From contig JAIRYX010000496.1 in assembly GCA_031267635.1 (NCBI GenBank), positions 1-9,878 on the forward strand: DNA of 9,878 bases, in the 5' to 3' direction. This document shows positions 8,041-9,878 of the stretch, one piece after another; the first letter of the stretch is position 1, and the number at the start of each line of letters is the position of its first letter. The translations under genes were made by a program, and so were the position numbers. The DNA is from Planctomycetaceae bacterium (GTDB lineage Bacteria; Planctomycetota; Planctomycetia; Pirellulales; Thermoguttaceae). The notes beneath the pieces are model-generated. The model did not search any database. It was not told where the DNA came from and saw nothing but the letters and a program-made list of their open reading frames with translations.

Positions 8041-8356
8041 AAATCCTTGTAACTGTTCAGTTGCCATCAAAATTTACCGGAAAATATTATTATTGCCGCC
8101 CTTATTTATATACAATTCCTTTAGTAGCCCGAATTGCGCCCAAGTATGCACCCTTATTCCCTTATTATTCGTTCCATTGTTTTGATACAAATCCATAATC
8201 TAAAAAATAAGGGCATAAGGGCGAGTTTTGAGGGCTTTGTCGGCTACTAAGGGAAACTTGATAAATAAGGGTTGCAATAGTAAAATTTTTCGGATAACTA
8301 TTCAGTTGCCGTGGGGATTAAATTGGTTTGCGGCAACCGAATAGTTACAAATCCTT
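8041..8356. mobile_element. 300-bp MITE-like element, IS66-type ends, with 8-bp target duplication
   Basis: The element proper spans 8049-8348. Its left end GTAACTGTTCAGTTGCC (8049-8065) and the reverse complement of its right end, GTAACTATTCGGTTGCC (8332-8348), match at 15 of 17 bases. Perfect 8-bp direct repeats AAATCCTT flank it at 8041-8048 and 8349-8356. IS66-family elements are known for ends beginning GTAA and 8-bp duplications, so this is probably a non-autonomous relative; the family assignment is inference. No transposase is encoded. The interior is an imperfect palindrome: CCCTTATTTA at 8099-8108 pairs with 8262-8271, TTAGTAGCC at 8121-8129 pairs with 8242-8250, and CCCTTATTCCCTTATT at 8151-8166 pairs with 8206-8221 (15 of 16). 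Confidence 0.82.
8295..8347. repeat. 17-bp inverted repeat forming a hairpin inside the element's right end
   Basis: TAACTATTCAGTTGCCG (8295-8311) and CGGCAACCGAATAGTTA (8331-8347) pair over 17 positions with a single mismatch, which becomes a G-U wobble if transcribed from the minus strand. The loop is 19 nt. The left arm is an extra subterminal copy of the terminal repeat, so the right end carries two head-to-head copies and the left end only one. Confidence 0.8.
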
Positions 8357-8651
8357 TTTTCACCACGAATCCACGAAAAGAAAAGATTCTGATTATTTCG
8401 TTTTTTGGGGGAAATGTTTGAAAACACAGTAGAAAATTATGGCAAAATAAGAAGAGTTAGAATCACTAAAGCAAATTCAAAGCAGGCAACATTAATTGAG
8501 TTGAGCGTTTTGTAAATTTCCAAAATCCCTATTTTTTAGCGTATCATTTTACGTCGCCCAGCGAAAATATGAAATGAGGAAATTTTGCCCTTGCTCCCCA
8601 AAAGTGAAATAATCAGACAAGTACGAAAGACAAATATTACCGTCGTGTAAA
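8357..8651. other. Gap between the mobile element and the Tat genes
   Basis: This stretch of about 295 bp has no confident gene. Its left edge carries two CCACGAA units (8363-8369 and 8371-8377), followed by AT-rich sequence with one small open frame (8414-8515, listed separately). No strong terminator hairpin was found downstream of the second TatA-like gene. Confidence 0.5.
8414..8515 (+). CDS. Possible 33-residue small ORF
   Basis: An ATG at 8414 opens a 33-codon frame ending in TAA at 8513-8515. A G-rich run (GGGGGAA, 8407-8413) lies immediately upstream, slightly too close for an ideal ribosome binding site. The peptide (MFENTVENYGKIRRVRIT...) is basic and has no membrane segment or recognisable domain. 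It would be the only complete plus-strand gene here and lies beside an inserted element, so it could equally be a remnant or chance. Confidence 0.2.
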   Translation: MFENTVENYGKIRRVRITKANSKQATLIELSVL

Positions 8652-8924
8652 TTATTCTTCCGGCGGCGGTTCAAATTTTGGAGCCGATGTTTCTTGAACA
8701 TCGGCTTTAGTTGTTGGTATGGAATCTTCCGCAGGTTTTGCAGAACCAGACGATGATGAAGAATTTTCGTCAAATACCGTCTTTTTTGCCTCTCTGCTCC
8801 ATTCGTTCATTCCGTGTTGAAATTCCAAAAATCCTTTGCCAATATCGCGAGCAATTTCCGGCAACCGTCCGCCGAAAAGCAGTACGCCAAGCAAAAGAAT
8901 AACAATGACTGTCGATGGAGACAT
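8652..8924 (-). CDS. TatA/TatB-like twin-arginine translocase subunit
   Basis: Predicted 90-residue protein with an N-terminal membrane helix (VIVILLLGVLLFGG, about 6-19). It continues into the family hallmark FGGRLPEIARDIGKGFLEF, an amphipathic helix, and ends in an acidic, Ser/Pro-rich tail closing in EPPPEE. TatA/B subunits form the membrane-associated part of the Tat system, which exports folded proteins carrying twin-arginine signals. The ATG at 8924 is chosen over one 12 codons upstream because AGAGG (8933-8937) precedes it at good spacing and the protein then begins directly at the Tat helix. It lies 73 bp downstream of a second TatA-like gene, probably in one transcript. TatA versus TatB cannot be settled by sequence alone; tatC is not in the window. 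Confidence 0.88.
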   Translation of the reverse strand: MSPSTVIVILLLGVLLFGGRLPEIARDIGKGFLEFQHGMNEWSREAKKTVFDENSSSSSGSAKPAEDSIPTTKADVQETSAPKFEPPPEE

Positions 8925-8997
8925 AACAAAACCTCTTCGCAAACAAATCGCATAAAGCAATCCGTGTACGTGAAATAAAACATTACAAACAAAGAAT

Positions 8998-9225
8998 TTA
9001 TTCGTGTTTTTCCGACGATTCGCTCAGCGGTTTATCAGTTTTGGCAACAGCGTCATTGATGTCATCTTCAATCCCCGCAACGCCTTTCTTAAATTCTGTT
9101 ACACTGCGTCCCAACGACCGCATCACACTCGGCAATCGATTACCAAATAACAAAAAGGCAACCGCCGCGACAATAATCATCGTCATAGGGCTATTGAACA
9201 ACGGATTGGCAAAAAGCAAACTCAT
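8998..9225 (-). CDS. tatA: TatA-like twin-arginine translocase subunit
   Basis: Predicted 75-residue protein with a membrane helix (about 14-27, MTMIIVAAVAFLLF), the hinge FGNRLP, and the amphipathic helix RSLGRSVTEFKKGVAGIEDD. The EFKKG pattern is typical of TatA, the Tat pore subunit, and the size fits the family. The ATG at 9225 has a strong Shine-Dalgarno, AAAGGAGA (9233-9240), seven bases upstream. A good promoter lies about 100 bp further upstream, making this the first gene of a probable two-gene Tat transcript. The symbol is by family resemblance. Confidence 0.88.
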   Translation of the reverse strand: MSLLFANPLFNSPMTMIIVAAVAFLLFGNRLPSVMRSLGRSVTEFKKGVAGIEDDINDAVAKTDKPLSESSEKHE

Positions 9226-9328
9226 AATTTTATCTCCTTTTCATGGAATCAAGAGGGACAATTTTGTTTTGTCAAAATTCGGCAGGAACGAAAAACGCAC
9301 AATGTGACATTCTTCTTATCTTTCTTTA

Positions 9329-9357
9329 ATTCTAAATGAATTTCGCCAAAGAGTCAA
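9329..9357 (-). promoter_or_regulatory. Sigma70-type promoter of the Tat gene pair
   Basis: On the minus strand TTGACT (9352-9357) and TAGAAT (9329-9334) are separated by 17 nt, each one or two bases from consensus. The start site would be near 9322, giving a leader of about 97 nt. An A/T hairpin (9365-9372 with 9380-9387) and long A/T runs lie just upstream and could act as an UP-type element. A short palindrome CACAATGTG (9298-9306) lies just inside the transcript; its role is unknown. Confidence 0.72.
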
Positions 9358-9523
9358 CACTTGGAGAAAAAAAAGTGGATTTTTTCTAAAAAATAAATAG
9401 AAAATCTTTGATTGATTGCTAATTTTCTTCCTATTGAATCCAAAACACACAATGTCATTTGTCTTTGAAATTTATTTCGGCGATTTTTTAATCAAAATTA
9501 TTTTTTGCCATCAGCGCACAAAT
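9358..9523. other. AT-rich gene-free stretch upstream of the Tat promoter
   Basis: No open frame of note on either strand. It holds the A/T hairpin at 9365-9387 and runs of A and T. I see nothing else that can be supported. Confidence 0.5.
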
Positions 9524-9612
9524 GGGAACTTCTAAAAACCTCTTCCCAACATCAGCAAGTCCTTATTTTTCAATGGTAGAATTTGTTGAAAGTGGGGTTT
9601 TTAGAAGTTCCC
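9524..9612. repeat. 89-bp palindromic repeat, copy A
   Basis: The left arm GGGAACTTCTAAAAACCTC (9524-9542) and right arm GGGGTTTTTAGAAGTTCCC (9594-9612) are inverted repeats of 19 bp with one mismatch, around a 51-nt centre. AAAT lies directly on both sides (9520-9523 and 9613-9616), a possible 4-bp target duplication. The near-identical second copy nearby makes it a dispersed element rather than a chance hairpin. It is too short to code. Confidence 0.78.
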
Positions 9613-9613
9613 A

Positions 9614-9653
9614 AATGATTTATTACGAATATTTTTAGGATAAGTAAATCATT
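9614..9653. repeat. Hairpin between the two palindromic repeats
   Basis: AATGATTTA (9614-9622) and TAAATCATT (9645-9653) are perfect 9-bp inverted repeats with a 22-nt loop, starting directly beside copy A. Further out, CCCAAATG (9610-9617) is inverted again as CATTTGGG (9669-9676). Confidence 0.5.
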
Positions 9654-9703
9654 ATTCTGCTTATGTCACATTTGGGGGAGGAATTGATTTATAAAACACT
9701 GTA

Positions 9704-9794
9704 GGGAACTTCTAAAAACCTCATTTTCAACAAACGTGACCGTTGAAAAAGAAGGGCTTACGAATCATTTGGGAGGAGATTTCTAGAAGTTCCT
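9704..9794. repeat. 91-bp palindromic repeat, copy B
   Basis: The left arm (9704-9722) is identical to copy A's left arm over 19 bp. The right arm GAGATTTCTAGAAGTTCCT (9776-9794) is its inverse with three mismatches. An internal hairpin pairs TTTTCAAC (9724-9731) with GTTGAAAA (9742-9749). The centre differs from copy A's, so only the ends are conserved, as expected for small non-autonomous elements or repeated extragenic palindromes. Confidence 0.72.
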
Positions 9795-9835
9795 CTAAAC
9801 ATCGTACTAAATTTAAATGAAAAAACGGGGAAAAA

Positions 9836-9878
9836 ATGAAAAATACAAGTGCCAACATTTTAATAACAACCAATGCCA
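9836..9878 (+). CDS. Possible start of a gene cut by the window end
   Basis: An ATG at 9836 opens a frame (MKNTSANILITTNA...) that runs off the window, with GGGG five bases upstream as a weak ribosome binding site. A second ATG at 9817 in another frame is also open to the end. Only 14 codons are visible, so the call is tentative and no function can be given. Confidence 0.2.
   Translation, partial: MKNTSANILITTNA

Noticed and set aside
8146..8250. 34-codon plus-strand open frame inside the 300-bp element
   Set aside because: It is made of the element's inverted repeats and has no Shine-Dalgarno sequence; the repeats explain the sequence better.
8549..8773. 74-codon minus-strand frame overlapping the second TatA-like gene
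   Set aside because: Out of frame with the clear Tat gene; composition is a shadow of the Ser/Pro-rich tail.
9524..9794. CRISPR array
   Set aside because: Only two repeat units, each with inverted arms about 90 bp apart and no regular repeat-spacer pattern; no cas gene is present.

Overview
The window looks like a piece of a moderately AT-rich planctomycete chromosome. The evidence is the large Ser/Thr kinase with a DLG motif, one membrane segment and a long extracytoplasmic region, together with two TatA-like genes. The phylum call is an inference from protein style; no rRNA or other marker is present. All confident genes lie on the minus strand, so the window reads functionally from right to left.

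Right part (about 9226-9878): no confident gene. It holds two related palindromic repeats of about 90 bp (9524-9612 and 9704-9794), a good sigma70-type promoter (9329-9357), and possibly the first codons of a plus-strand gene at the very end. The promoter drives two consecutive TatA/TatB-like genes (8998-9225 and 8652-8924), predicted pore-forming subunits of twin-arginine protein export.

Middle (8041-8356): a 300-bp non-coding element with terminal inverted repeats starting GTAAC, bounded by a perfect 8-bp direct repeat AAATCCTT. This is the signature of an insertion, most like a non-autonomous relative of the IS66 family. Its interior is itself a long imperfect palindrome. A candidate kinase promoter lies about 37 bp beyond its left end.

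Centre (4163-7924): a 1253-residue membrane Ser/Thr kinase with a helical, TPR-like outer region. Its usable start is probably the ATG at 7924. The upstream in-frame TTG at 7999 falls within the predicted -35 box.

Left part (38-4019): a tight three-gene operon of a C39-like papain-fold protease homologue, a dynamin-like GTPase with a membrane hairpin, and a short Hsp70/actin-fold ATPase lacking a substrate-binding domain. The first pair is linked by a Shine-Dalgarno sequence overlapping a stop codon, and the second by an ATGA overlap. The three products are therefore probably made in fixed ratio and act together, perhaps in membrane remodelling or as a defence or stress module. That role is inferred; I do not recognise an established system with exactly this composition.
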